64,000 nucleotides of DNA, taken from a bacterium. GTDB lineage: Bacteria > Acidobacteriota > Polarisedimenticolia > Polarisedimenticolales > Polarisedimenticolaceae. The notes under the pieces are model-generated. The model worked only from the letters and a program-made list of their open reading frames with translations. It did not search any database and was not told the DNA's origin. Location: positions 115,650 to 179,649 of the forward strand of contig JAAELQ010000239.1 of NCBI GenBank assembly GCA_024226515.1. The letters are read 5' to 3'. The position numbers were made by a program, and so were the translations under genes. This document shows positions 1 to 7,201 of the stretch, in pieces (the stretch's first letter is position 1; each line of letters begins with the position of its first letter).

Positions 1-561
1 CAGTTCGTCGGTGAACTCGAGGTCCCCGCCGGCGGGCAGACCCTGCGCCAGCCGCGTCACGCGCAGCCCGAGCGGTTTGAGCAGCCGGGAGAGGTAGACG
101 GCGGTGGCCTCTCCTTCGACGTTGGGATTGGTCGCCAGGATCACTTCCGCGAATTCCGCTTCGCCGAGACGCTGCATCAGCGGCCGGATATTGAGCTGAT
201 CGGGCCCCACGTCACCCAGTGGCGAGAGGGCACCGCCCAGGACGTGGTACAGCCCGCGGAACGCGCTCGTGGCCTCGACCGACAGCAGGTCGGTCGGCTC
301 CTCGACCACGCACAGTGAGGTGCGGTCCCGCTTCGGATCGGTGCACACGGGGCACAGATCCTCCTCGGCGAGGTTGAAGCAGTCGCGGCAGAAGCGGATC
401 TTCTGTCTCAGTTCCTCGATCGATCGCGCCAGAGCGTTGGCGTCCTCGATCGGCGCCTTCAGTAGATGAAATGCCAGGCGCTGCGCCGTCTTCCTGCCGA
501 TGCTGGGCAGCTTGGACAGCTCGTTGATGACGCGCTCGAGCGGCGCGGCGGGACTCTTCAA
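1..561 (-). CDS. recR: Recombination mediator RecR (3' end outside window)
   Basis: RecR is a ring-forming DNA clamp that acts with RecO/RecF to load RecA at gaps. The 187 visible residues contain the N-terminal helix-hairpin-helix (about residues 10-30), a four-cysteine zinc site (C58, C61, C70, C73) and a Toprim domain beginning near residue 83 (CVVEEPTD). The family is about 200 residues, so roughly a dozen C-terminal residues lie beyond the window edge. The start is a TTG at 559-561 whose last two bases plus the next A form the TGA stop of ybaB (TTGA overlap). No ATG fits upstream, and the residues after it match the usual RecR N-terminus. It is last in the minus-strand dnaX-ybaB-recR operon, a very common arrangement. 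Confidence 0.95.
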   Translation of the reverse strand, partial: MKSPAAPLERVINELSKLPSIGRKTAQRLAFHLLKAPIEDANALARSIEELRQKIRFCRDCFNLAEEDLCPVCTDPKRDRTSLCVVEEPTDLLSVEATSAFRGLYHVLGGALSPLGDVGPDQLNIRPLMQRLGEAEFAEVILATNPNVEGEATAVYLSRLLKPLGLRVTRLAQGLPAGGDLEFTDEL

Positions 562-857
562 GTCAGTCCGGGGATGTTCATTCCGCCGGTCATGTCCTGG
601 GTCAGACGCTGCATCTCGCCATCGACCTTGCGGCCGGCCTCGTTGACGGCGGCGATCACGAGATCCTCGAGCAGCTCGGTGTCGTCCGGGTCGATCGCAT
701 CGGCCGCGATCTTCAACGCCAGCAGCTCTTTCTTGCCGTTCATCCGCGCGTTGACCATTCCACCGCCCGACGACGCCTCGACCTCGAGGGCGTCCATCTC
801 GGCCTGCATCTTGCCCTGCATCTTCTGCAGGTCCTTCATCATCTTGCCGATGTTCAT
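558..857 (-). CDS. ybaB: YbaB/EbfC family nucleoid-associated protein
   Basis: A 99-residue protein of the YbaB/EbfC family, small dimeric DNA-binding proteins of the nucleoid. The N-terminus MNIGKMMKDLQKMQGKMQAE is a typical amphipathic family helix rich in Met and Lys, followed by the conserved region VEASSGGGMVNARMNGKKEL and a C-terminal helix. Length is normal for the family. The ATG at 855-857 overlaps the dnaX stop (ATGA) and its stop overlaps the recR start, so the three genes are translationally coupled. The dnaX-ybaB-recR order is conserved in many bacteria and supports the call. Confidence 0.95.
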   Translation of the reverse strand: MNIGKMMKDLQKMQGKMQAEMDALEVEASSGGGMVNARMNGKKELLALKIAADAIDPDDTELLEDLVIAAVNEAGRKVDGEMQRLTQDMTGGMNIPGLT

Positions 858-2614
858 CTCGGTTCCTCCATCGGGCCGGGATCCGGCGCCGGTTCCGGCG
901 CGGTGCGGCTTGGCTCCAGTGGGCGAATGTCGACCACCTGGGCCCCGAACTCGTGTAACAGTTTTCTGACCGCCGGCTCGTTGCGGGCGTCCTCGAGCAG
1001 GGCGCCGCGACGCTTGGGCGGGGGCTTCGGTGAATCTCTACGTGCGTCGGATGCGCCGGTTTCCGCTCCGGCGGACTCCGCGGGCGCGTCGTGGTTGTCC
1101 ACACGCACCTTGACCTGGCGGCCGACGAGTTGCATCGCATGCTTGCGGACCACGGCCAGGTTCTCGTCGCGCTGAAGAGGTTTGGCGAGCGTCTCGTTGC
1201 CCGCGAAGGCGACGACCACGTCGTCTCCCGTCAGCCGAATCGACGTCGCTTGCTCGAGCAAGGCGCCGAGCATCGGCTTGGCCTCGAGGATCGACGAGAC
1301 GAGATCCCCGCCGAATCCGCCCATCGAGACCGGCGGCGGGGCCGGTTCGGCCTCGGGTGGCGGGGCGGGAGCCGCGGCCGCGGGAGGCGCCGGCGCCGCC
1401 GGAGGGGCGGTCCTAGCGCCGGCCGCGGGGGCCGGCCGTGCTACCGCCGCGGGATTTTTTTTTTCCGCGGCGGGCGCGGGCAGGGGCGCTCCGGACAGCC
1501 GGCTGAGCACCTCTTCGATCGGTTTGACCGCGCCCAGGTCCGCCAGCCGGATCAGCGCGGACTCGAACATGTAGCGCGGCTGGCCGGACATCTTCAGCGG
1601 GCCCTCGAGGTCGCTCAGCACCTGGAACGTGCGCGTCAGGTCCTCACGCGACAGGCCCTCGGCCGCGGCAACCAGCGCCTGCGCCTCCTCGGGAGAGCGA
1701 CTGACGAGGTCTCCCGCGTCCTTGACCGCGCCCAGCAGCATCAGGTCGCGCACGGCCCCGATCACCTCGGTCCAGAAGTGCATCAGGTCGTGACCCTCGG
1801 CGACCAGGCCGTCCAACACGCGCAGCATCGTGCCGGCGTCCCGCGCCGTCAGGCCGCGGAGCAGCTCGGACAGGACCTCGATGCGCACGCCGCCCAGGAT
1901 GCGCAGGACGTCGTCGTCCTCGACCTTGTTGCCGCAGAAGGCCAGCACTCGCTCGAGCACCGATAGCGAATCGCGCACCGAGCCCTGGCCTGCACGGGCC
2001 ACGCGGTCGAGCGCGTAGTCGGTGATCTCGATCTTCTCGGTGTCGGCGATGCGGCGCAGGTGCTCGACCAGCTCGCCCGAGGCCACGCGACGGAACTCGA
2101 AGACCTGGCAGCGCGACTGGATCGTGGGCAGGATCTTCTGCACCTCGGTCGTGGCCAGGATGAACAGCACGTTCGGCGGCGGCTCTTCGAGCGTCTTGAG
2201 CAACGCGTTGAACGAGGCCTTGGACAGCATGTGGGCCTCGTCGATGATCAGCACCTTGAACCGGTCGCGGACCGGAGCGTAGTTGACCATCTCGAGCAGC
2301 TCGCGCGTCTGCTCGACCTTGGTCCGCGAGGCGGCGTCGATCTCGAGCACGTCCATCGATCGACTCTGCGCCACCTCCTCACACGAGGCGCACGAGTCGC
2401 ACGGAGCCTTGGTCGGGCCGCTCTCGCAGTTGAGGCACTTGGCCAGGATGCGGGCGACCGTCGTCTTCCCGGTGCCGCGCAGGCCGGCGAAGATGTAGGC
2501 GTGGGCCAGGCGGTCTTCTGCGATCGCGTTGGCGAGAGTGCGCGTGACGTGGCGCTGACCGACGAGTTCGTCGAAGTTCCTCGGTCGCCACTTTCGAGCC
2601 AGGACCTGGTACAT
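854..2614 (-). CDS. dnaX: DNA polymerase III subunit gamma/tau
   Basis: The clamp-loader ATPase of DNA polymerase III, 586 residues. The AAA+ domain has Walker A GLRGTGKTT (residues 44-52), a four-cysteine zinc module (C60, C63, C72, C75, C78 region), Walker B LIIDEAH (122-128) and the sensor/arginine-finger region ending QSRCQVFEFRR. Domain III runs to about residue 365. It is followed by an Ala/Pro-rich linker (about 376-440) and a tau-specific C-terminal domain. An uninterrupted A10 run (coding strand) lies at the start of the linker at codons 384-387. Loss or gain of one A stops translation within 4 or 14 codons, giving proteins of about 390 or 400 residues, the size expected of gamma. 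The ATG at 2614 gives the conserved N-terminus MYQVLARKWRP. Confidence 0.97.
   Translation of the reverse strand: MYQVLARKWRPRNFDELVGQRHVTRTLANAIAEDRLAHAYIFAGLRGTGKTTVARILAKCLNCESGPTKAPCDSCASCEEVAQSRSMDVLEIDAASRTKVEQTRELLEMVNYAPVRDRFKVLIIDEAHMLSKASFNALLKTLEEPPPNVLFILATTEVQKILPTIQSRCQVFEFRRVASGELVEHLRRIADTEKIEITDYALDRVARAGQGSVRDSLSVLERVLAFCGNKVEDDDVLRILGGVRIEVLSELLRGLTARDAGTMLRVLDGLVAEGHDLMHFWTEVIGAVRDLMLLGAVKDAGDLVSRSPEEAQALVAAAEGLSREDLTRTFQVLSDLEGPLKMSGQPRYMFESALIRLADLGAVKPIEEVLSRLSGAPLPAPAAEKKNPAAVARPAPAAGARTAPPAAPAPPAAAAPAPPPEAEPAPPPVSMGGFGGDLVSSILEAKPMLGALLEQATSIRLTGDDVVVAFAGNETLAKPLQRDENLAVVRKHAMQLVGRQVKVRVDNHDAPAESAGAETGASDARRDSPKPPPKRRGALLEDARNEPAVRKLLHEFGAQVVDIRPLEPSRTAPEPAPDPGPMEEPR
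1455..1464 (-). other. A10 slippery run in dnaX (candidate gamma/tau switch)
   Basis: Ten consecutive T on the plus strand, so A10 on the coding strand, read GAA AAA AAA AAT CCC in frame. One A fewer gives the frame ATC CCG CGG CGG TAG. One A more gives a frame that stops at CGC TAG after 13 further codons. It sits exactly between domain III and the tau-specific region. Thermus dnaX uses an A9 run for transcriptional slippage to make gamma, and E. coli uses a ribosomal frameshift at A6G. Function here is inferred. Confidence 0.7.
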
Positions 2615-2640
2615 CAGGCCTCGCCTCCCGGGATGTTGAA

Positions 2641-2743
2641 GGGGCCCAAGTGAACCTGCGGCACCTGTAATGGTTCGCTTACCGTTGCTCCCTTCCGGGC
2701 CTGGCGGGGTTCACGAGATCACAGTGCACAGGGCTTGGGCCCC
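2641..2743 (-). ncRNA. ffs: Signal recognition particle RNA, small (4.5S) type
   Basis: Read on the minus strand, this contains the SRP RNA apical hallmark: CCAGGCCCGGAAGGGAGCAA preceded by GTGAACCCCG and followed by GGTAAGC, i.e. the GGAA tetraloop with the asymmetric and symmetric loops bound by Ffh. The termini close with a perfect 10-bp helix, 2641-2650 (GGGGCCCAAG on plus) with 2734-2743, giving a hairpin of about 103 nt typical of the bacterial 4.5S form. It lies 26 bases upstream of the dnaX start and 3 bases downstream of a tRNA-Ser, so processing from a longer transcript is likely. Confidence 0.95.
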
Positions 2744-2746
2744 ACA

Positions 2747-2834
2747 TGGCGGAGAGAGTGGGATTCGAACCCACGGTACGTTGCCGCACACACGCTTTCC
2801 AAGCGTGCACCTTAAGCCACTCGGTCATCTCTCC
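2747..2834 (-). tRNA. tRNA-Ser(GGA)
   Basis: The minus strand reads GGAGAGATGACCGAGTGGCT at the 5' end and ends in an encoded CCA (2747-2749). The 7-bp acceptor stem is GGAGAGA/TCTCTCC with discriminator G, as in Ser tRNAs. The anticodon loop contains CTTGGAAA with anticodon GGA, and there is a long class II variable arm. The T arm has GGTTCGAATCC. The gene is 12 bases upstream of tRNA-Ser(CGA)'s 3' end. Confidence 0.96.
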
Positions 2835-2846
2835 TTAGGAGAAAGT

Positions 2847-2939
2847 TGGCGGAGAGGGTGGGATTCGAACCCACGTGCCTCCTCACGAAGGCTAAGCGCT
2901 TTCGAGGCGCCCCCGTTATGACCACTTCGGTACCTCTCC
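2847..2939 (-). tRNA. tRNA-Ser(CGA)
   Basis: The minus strand begins GGAGAGGTACCGAAGTGGTC and ends with an encoded CCA (2847-2849). The anticodon loop CTCGAAA gives anticodon CGA (Ser, UCG codons). The long variable arm, G discriminator and T loop GGTTCGAATCC fit a class II serine tRNA. It directly follows tadA (3 bases after its stop) in the same transcriptional direction. Confidence 0.96.
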
Positions 2940-2942
2940 GTT

Positions 2943-3449
2943 TCATGTTCCGACCGCCACCGCGGCCGTTGCGGAGTCGCGTCGCTCGCGGAAGAACCCG
3001 GCCAGCAGGCCCGATGCTTCCCTCTCGCGAATCCCTCCGATAACCTCGAATTCGTGATTCAACCCGACTCCGGCGGGCGTCAGCGCGTCGATGCGCGACG
3101 TCGTGCCGACCTTGGGATCCCTAGCACCGTACACCAGCCGCCCGATCCGCGCGTGGATCGCCGCGCCGAAGCACATCAGGCACGGCTCTACCGTGGCGTA
3201 CAGCGTGGCCCCGGTCAGCCGGTAGTTGCCGGCCCGCTCGGCCGCGTCGCGCAGCGCGACGATCTCGGCGTGCGCCGTGGGGTCGTTGCTGCCGATCGGG
3301 GAGTTGGCCCCGCTGCCGACGATCGTCCCGTCCAGCACCACGACCGCGCCCACGGGGACCTCCCCGGCCTTGCCCGCCTCGCGGGCCAGTTCGAGGGCGT
3401 GGCCCATGAGCTCGTGATCGAGCGTTTCGGTCTGTGTTCGGCAACCCAT
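2943..3449 (-). CDS. tadA: tRNA-adenosine(34) deaminase TadA
   Basis: TadA converts A34 to inosine in tRNA-Arg(ACG), letting it read CGU, CGC and CGA. From the ATG at 3449 the protein has 168 residues. It shows the zinc cytidine-deaminase-fold motifs H60-A-E62 and P-C90-L-M-C93, plus NSPIGSNDPTAHAEI, characteristic of TadA. An in-frame TTG at 3467 could extend it by six residues, but the ATG places the N-terminal helix (LDHELMGHALELA) as in known TadA. It lies between its own substrate gene, tRNA-Arg(ACG), whose 3' end is 21 bases upstream, and tRNA-Ser(CGA), so co-transcription is likely. Distinct from the dCMP deaminase at 61429. Confidence 0.95.
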   Translation of the reverse strand: MGCRTQTETLDHELMGHALELAREAGKAGEVPVGAVVVLDGTIVGSGANSPIGSNDPTAHAEIVALRDAAERAGNYRLTGATLYATVEPCLMCFGAAIHARIGRLVYGARDPKVGTTSRIDALTPAGVGLNHEFEVIGGIREREASGLLAGFFRERRDSATAAVAVGT

Positions 3450-3470
3450 GCGGTCTCGTTGCGGCAAAAA

Positions 3471-3547
3471 TGGTCGGACCGGAGGGATTCGAACCCCCGA
3501 CCTACTGGTTCGTAGCCAGTTGCTCTATCCAGCTGAGCTACGGTCCG
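3471..3547 (-). tRNA. tRNA-Arg(ACG)
   Basis: The minus strand begins CGGACCGTAGCTCAGCTGGA and ends in an encoded CCA (3471-3473) with discriminator A. The 7-bp acceptor stem is CGGACCG/CGGTCCG. The anticodon loop CTACGAA carries ACG, the tRNA whose A34 is deaminated to inosine by TadA. The T loop is GGTTCGAATCC. It is the first gene after a good promoter at 3597-3626. Confidence 0.97.
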
Positions 3548-3596
3548 TTTTTCGCTTGAAAACACCCGAAAACGAGCCATCTCGAAGCAACGCGGG

Positions 3597-3626
3597 AGTC
3601 TAGCATCGGCCCGCGCGGGGTGTCAA
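3597..3626 (-). promoter_or_regulatory. Sigma-70-type promoter for tRNA-Arg/tadA
   Basis: On the minus strand a perfect -35 TTGACA (plus 3621-3626) is followed after 18 bases by TAGACT (plus 3597-3602). This predicts a start about 43 bases upstream of mature tRNA-Arg. Placement fits a stable-RNA promoter driving tRNA-Arg and probably tadA and downstream genes. Confidence 0.6.
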
Positions 3627-3673
3627 CGAAACCCCCGCAAATGAAGCGTCGGAACGGGTTACGCAACCGCGAC

Positions 3674-3693
3674 CGCGGAATCGTCATTCCGCG
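3674..3693. promoter_or_regulatory. 8-bp inverted repeat between divergent promoters
   Basis: CGCGGAAT, four bases, ATTCCGCG: a perfect 8-bp inverted repeat whose right arm ends one base before the proposed -35 of the HTH-receiver gene. Candidate operator, or a small hairpin. No adjacent T-tract. Confidence 0.4.
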
Positions 3694-3694
3694 T

Positions 3695-3723
3695 TTGCCT
3701 GTGCTGATGCGTGACCCTATATT
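3695..3723 (+). promoter_or_regulatory. Sigma-70-type promoter for the HTH-receiver gene
   Basis: TTGCCT (3695-3700), a 17-base spacer and TATATT (3718-3723). The 5' leader then contains the direct repeat ACACGGAAAAC/ACACGGAAAC (3737-3755) immediately before the ATG at 3760. No strong Shine-Dalgarno is present, only GGAAA. Confidence 0.5.
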
Positions 3724-3759
3724 TTCCCTCCCGAAAACACGGAAAACACGGAAACCTAC

Positions 3760-4407
3760 ATGAGCAGCGAAAACGAAAACGGCCGTCGGTTCTTTACCAC
3801 CTCCGAGGTGGCCAACTACTGCGCAGTCACCAACGACGGGGTCCTCAAGTGGATCAAGTCGGGCAAGCTGCGCGCTTTCTCCACCCCCGGTGGGCACTAC
3901 CGCGTAAGCGCGGAGGATTTTCGGACTTTTCTCGAGAAGTACGAGATGCCCATCGACGAGTCGTTCTTCCGCGGCACCGCGCGCGAACGCTCGGTCCTCG
4001 TGGTGGACGACGAGCCCAACATCCGCGAGATCGTCCGCAGGCTGCTCAAGGAGCTCGACGGCGACCTACGCGTCGAAGAGGCGTGCGACGGTTACGAGGC
4101 CGGGATCAAGATCGGCAGCCTGCAGCCCGATCTCGTCATCATGGATGTGATGATGCCCCGCGTCGACGGCATCTCGCTGTGCAAGTCGATCCGTGACAAC
4201 CCCAAGACCCGCGGCGTCAAGGTGCTGGCCATCACGGCGTTTCCCGAGCAGGACAACGTCAAGAAGATGTACGACGCCGGCGCGGATCTGTGCCTGATCA
4301 AGCCCCTGCAGTTCGAGCACTTCCGGCTCGAGGTGATCCGTCTGCTGAACGAGGCCGAGACCGGCCAAGGGGGTGGCACGGGGGGGCTGAAGGCTAGGGG
4401 GGGCTGA
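3760..4407 (+). CDS. Response regulator with N-terminal Xis-type HTH and C-terminal receiver
   Basis: A 215-residue protein in an unusual domain order. Residues 10-60 form a MerR/excisionase-type winged helix (FTTSEVANYCAVTNDGVLKW, then GGHYRVSAEDFRTFL), the DNA-binding module. Residues 77-200 are a CheY-like receiver with acidic pair D83/D84, phospho-acceptor D129 in IMDVMMP, conserved T (ITAF) and K in LIKPLQ. The tail is Gly-rich. Typical response regulators have the receiver first. It sits alone between the tRNA cluster and the exopolysaccharide locus, with its 3' end overlapping the convergent pqqD-like gene by 14 bases. Its leader carries an 11-mer also present in the exopolysaccharide promoter region, so it is a plausible locus regulator (inference). 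No partner kinase is adjacent. Confidence 0.88.
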   Translation: MSSENENGRRFFTTSEVANYCAVTNDGVLKWIKSGKLRAFSTPGGHYRVSAEDFRTFLEKYEMPIDESFFRGTARERSVLVVDDEPNIREIVRRLLKELDGDLRVEEACDGYEAGIKIGSLQPDLVIMDVMMPRVDGISLCKSIRDNPKTRGVKVLAITAFPEQDNVKKMYDAGADLCLIKPLQFEHFRLEVIRLLNEAETGQGGGTGGLKARGG

Positions 4408-4660
4408 GCAGGCCCCGGTCGAGCAGTTCGCGGACCGTGTCCCGGCCATCCCGGCCGGCGGTCTCGGCGTCCAGTTCGTACATCTCCCCGAACTCACGGA
4501 TCACGTCGTCCTCGCTGCGCGTTCCGTCGCACAGCAGGTAGATCGAACGCGCCGTGGCGTTCAGCACGAAATACTGCATTCCCTCGGCGTCGAAGAACAG
4601 GTACTCGTCACCGAGGTCGCGACCCTCGTAGCGGTCCGTGTGTTGCAGCTGTGCGTTCAT
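4394..4660 (-). CDS. PqqD family protein (peptide-chaperone-like)
   Basis: An 88-residue PqqD-fold protein: YLFFDAEGMQYFVLNATARS, then IYLLCDGTRSEDDVIREFGE, the typical beta-strands and winged-helix pattern (EGxxYxLN, W/L-xLCDG). PqqD proteins bind precursor peptides or partner enzymes. The ATG at 4660 is chosen because GGAGG lies 7 bases upstream. The longer frame from 4711 would overlap the kinase gene and has no such signal. It lies 25 bases downstream of the HprK-like kinase gene, the arrangement seen for HPr-kinase-related systems in exosortase-associated polysaccharide loci. No radical SAM enzyme or precursor peptide is seen nearby. Confidence 0.82.
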   Translation of the reverse strand: MNAQLQHTDRYEGRDLGDEYLFFDAEGMQYFVLNATARSIYLLCDGTRSEDDVIREFGEMYELDAETAGRDGRDTVRELLDRGLLSPP

Positions 4661-4685
4661 TCGGGCCTCCGCAGGATCCCTCAAT

Positions 4686-5807
4686 CTATTCGGCGCGGTC
4701 CGTCGCGGCAAGCCCGCTGAGGCTGCCGATGAGATTCACGGTGTCCTCATAGCGCCCGACCCGGACGCGCCAGCAGGACGCGTCGCGCAGCGCGGCGGCC
4801 AGATCCAGGAACAGGGCCGCGATGCTGGCGCCGTAGCGCTCGAACAGGCGGCCCCCGTCGCGGCGGTTCAGCAGCTCGCGGCCGAGCTGCTCGGCGGCCA
4901 CGCGGCGCTTCACCGGCTCGGCTTCGGGCCTGGACGTGAAGTCCGGTCGCCGAGCCCAGTGTTTCTCGCAGTACACGACCTCATCGCGCACCAGGAGGCG
5001 CGACAGGGCCTCGGTGGGGCGGCGCGACGAGTCGACGGACAGGCGCCACCGAACGAGGCCGGCGAGCGATTGTTCGTCGACGGTCTCGACGCCGGCGACG
5101 GAATCGAACTCGCGCCGCAGCTCCTCCGCCGCCTCCGCTCGCACGCCGAGGTCGATCAACGTGGGTAGGGGCTCGGGCTCTCCGAGCGCCGGGCAGAGCA
5201 GGAAGACGTGGCGCAGTGGGCACGGATCGGCGCGCAAGGCGTCCGCGCCGAGGACGTCGGCGACATCGACCAGGGTCTTGTCGAACAGGCGCGCCGCGCC
5301 GGCTCGCCGGGAGGCCTCGGCGAACGCCGGGGGCACGGGGGCCGTGCCGTTCGGCAGCATGGCGACGCGTCGCGGATAGGGGCTGACCTCGCGCCGTTCG
5401 AGATCCAGCGGCGCGTAGTCGTCGCTGAGGAAGCCCAGGCCGCGCGTCGCGAGGCCGAGCGTCAGAGAACTCTTGCCGTGGCCCGACGGACCCGCCAGCA
5501 GCAGCGCACCCCCCGATCGATCCTCCAGCGCCGCGGCGTGCAGGATCGCGTGGGACGCGACGTTGTCCATCACCGAGGCGAGAAACTGTTGGTAGAGCTG
5601 CGAGGTGGCGTCGAGCCCCGCGATCAGAGGCAGCGTTCGCTCGCCGACGCGGATCGCGCCGCAGGACGGGTCGACCTCGATCCGTACCGCTCGCTCGAGC
5701 GCGTCGTGCGTGACGAAGCGTGCGTAGGCCGCCACGATCGGCTCGACGATCTCCCGCGGACCTCCGAGCTCGAGCTCGGCGTCGAGAACCCGGAACGAGG
5801 TCTTCAA
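4686..5807 (-). CDS. HprK-related kinase (P-loop, HPr-kinase-like)
   Basis: A 373-residue protein related to the C-terminal catalytic domain of HPr kinase/phosphorylase. The P-loop is GPSGHGKSSLT (residues 106-116), with LSDDYAPL (127-134) as the Walker B/aspartate region. The N-terminal part and the long C-terminal part are lineage-specific. The genuine HprK signature loop is not evident, and no HPr gene is in the window, so the substrate is unknown. The TTG start at 5807 overlaps the stop of the sugar-transferase gene (TTGA), the same device used by recR. The upstream in-frame extension to 7238 is only a shadow of the sugar transferase. It belongs with the PqqD-like gene and perhaps with the nucleotidyltransferase at 18909. 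Confidence 0.8.
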   Translation of the reverse strand: MKTSFRVLDAELELGGPREIVEPIVAAYARFVTHDALERAVRIEVDPSCGAIRVGERTLPLIAGLDATSQLYQQFLASVMDNVASHAILHAAALEDRSGGALLLAGPSGHGKSSLTLGLATRGLGFLSDDYAPLDLERREVSPYPRRVAMLPNGTAPVPPAFAEASRRAGAARLFDKTLVDVADVLGADALRADPCPLRHVFLLCPALGEPEPLPTLIDLGVRAEAAEELRREFDSVAGVETVDEQSLAGLVRWRLSVDSSRRPTEALSRLLVRDEVVYCEKHWARRPDFTSRPEAEPVKRRVAAEQLGRELLNRRDGGRLFERYGASIAALFLDLAAALRDASCWRVRVGRYEDTVNLIGSLSGLAATDRAE

Positions 5808-7168
5808 CGGCCGCGGCCGGTCAGGACGACCTTGACCGTCTTCAGCACGATCCACATGTCGAGCAACAGGTTGTTGTTCTTGATGTAGTACAGATCGTAC
5901 TTGAGCTTCTCGAGCGACTCGTCCACGGTCGAGCCGTAGCCGTACTCGACCTGGGCCCAGCCCGTGAGGCCGGGGCGCATCGTCGTGCGCAGGCCGTAGT
6001 ACGGGATGACCTCTTCGAGCTGCTTGACGAAGTGTCCGCGCTCGGGGCGCGGGCCGACGAAGCTCATCTCGCCCTTCAGCACGTTGATCAACTGCGGGAG
6101 CTCGTCGATACGCAGCACGCGGATCACCGACCCGACGCGGGTGACGCGCGGGTCGTAGCTCCGCGTCCACGACGGACCCGCCTTCTCGGCGTCCTGTCGC
6201 ATCGAGCGGAACTTGAGCAGGTTGAATTCCTTCCCGTCGCGGCCCAGCCGGCTCTGCCGGTAGAGAACCGGGAAGCCGCTGTCGAGAGCGACGAGCATGG
6301 CGGTGAACGCCATCAGCGGCGTGGTCAGCACCAGCAGGATCGAGGCCAGCGCGAGATCGGCGGCCCGCTTGAGGATCGAGCGCAGCGCCGAGGCCTTGAA
6401 CCCCTCCGAGAAGATCAGCCACGAAGGCAGCATCGTCTCCACGGCGATCTTGCCGCTGATCCGTTCGAAGAACGAGGTCGCTTCCTCGATCTCGACACCC
6501 AGCAGGCGCAGCTCCATCAGCGGACGGACGGGGAGCTTGCCGCGCTTTTCGTCCAGCGCGACGATGACCCGATCCGCGCGGGACGGCGCGAACCGAGCGA
6601 GCTGCGCGTAGTCGGTCTGGATCCGCGCGCCCATCGCCAGGACCGTTCCCTCGCGCCCTGCGACCTCGTCGGCGAAGCCCACCACGGCGAAGTCGGCGGC
6701 GTGGTTGTCCGCGATCCAGCGGCAGACCTGACGGGCGATCTCGCCGGTTCCCACGATCAGCACGCGCTCGCGGCTGGGATTGAACACGCGGTAGCGCACC
6801 GACAGCACGCGCCAGGCGGCGACGGCCACGGGCACCGCGACGGCGCCCTGGGCGACCAGCAGCGCGGGCAGCGGTCGGTGGTCGTACAGGGCGAGAAAAC
6901 CGATCGCTCCGAGCACGACGCAGAGGATCGTGTACAGCAGGATCTCGCGCTTGAGGCTGGCCTGATGGCCGAGGTTCGCGGCCTGGGTGACCAGCAGCAC
7001 CGCCGAGAACAGCACGCCGCACGCCACGACGGGCGTGGTCAGGTCGGCCTGGCTCCGGCTGATCAGCAGCGTCAGCCAGGCGAGGCCGTACAGGACGGCG
7101 AAGATCAGGCCGCCTTCGAGAGCGAAGTAAGCCAGAAAACGCGGTTTGGCGATTCGGAGCGTCGTCAT
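5804..7168 (-). CDS. Polyprenyl-phosphate sugar phosphotransferase (exopolysaccharide initiation)
   Basis: The initiating enzyme that transfers a sugar-1-phosphate from a nucleotide sugar to undecaprenyl phosphate. 454 residues: several N-terminal membrane helices (about residues 10-115), a Rossmann-like domain (RVLIVGTGEIARQVCRWI, from about 133) and a bacterial sugar-transferase domain from about 265 with LYRQSRLGRDGKEFNLLKFR, then DELPQLINVLKGEMSFVGPRPE, and RPGLTGWAQVEYGYG near the end. This closely resembles the exosortase-associated (EpsB/TIGR03013-like) branch. It is first in the minus-strand arm (sugar transferase, HprK-like, PqqD-like), transcribed divergently from the exporter genes, with its own promoter at 7210-7238. 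Confidence 0.93.
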   Translation of the reverse strand: MTTLRIAKPRFLAYFALEGGLIFAVLYGLAWLTLLISRSQADLTTPVVACGVLFSAVLLVTQAANLGHQASLKREILLYTILCVVLGAIGFLALYDHRPLPALLVAQGAVAVPVAVAAWRVLSVRYRVFNPSRERVLIVGTGEIARQVCRWIADNHAADFAVVGFADEVAGREGTVLAMGARIQTDYAQLARFAPSRADRVIVALDEKRGKLPVRPLMELRLLGVEIEEATSFFERISGKIAVETMLPSWLIFSEGFKASALRSILKRAADLALASILLVLTTPLMAFTAMLVALDSGFPVLYRQSRLGRDGKEFNLLKFRSMRQDAEKAGPSWTRSYDPRVTRVGSVIRVLRIDELPQLINVLKGEMSFVGPRPERGHFVKQLEEVIPYYGLRTTMRPGLTGWAQVEYGYGSTVDESLEKLKYDLYYIKNNNLLLDMWIVLKTVKVVLTGRGR

Positions 7169-7201
7169 CGGGGGTACCGAAAAGAATACGAACAGATACG
7201 G

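Noticed and set aside
1091..1966. Plus-strand open frames opposite dnaX
   Set aside because: Antisense shadows of a fully supported dnaX gene, with Arg/Gln-rich composition and no motif.
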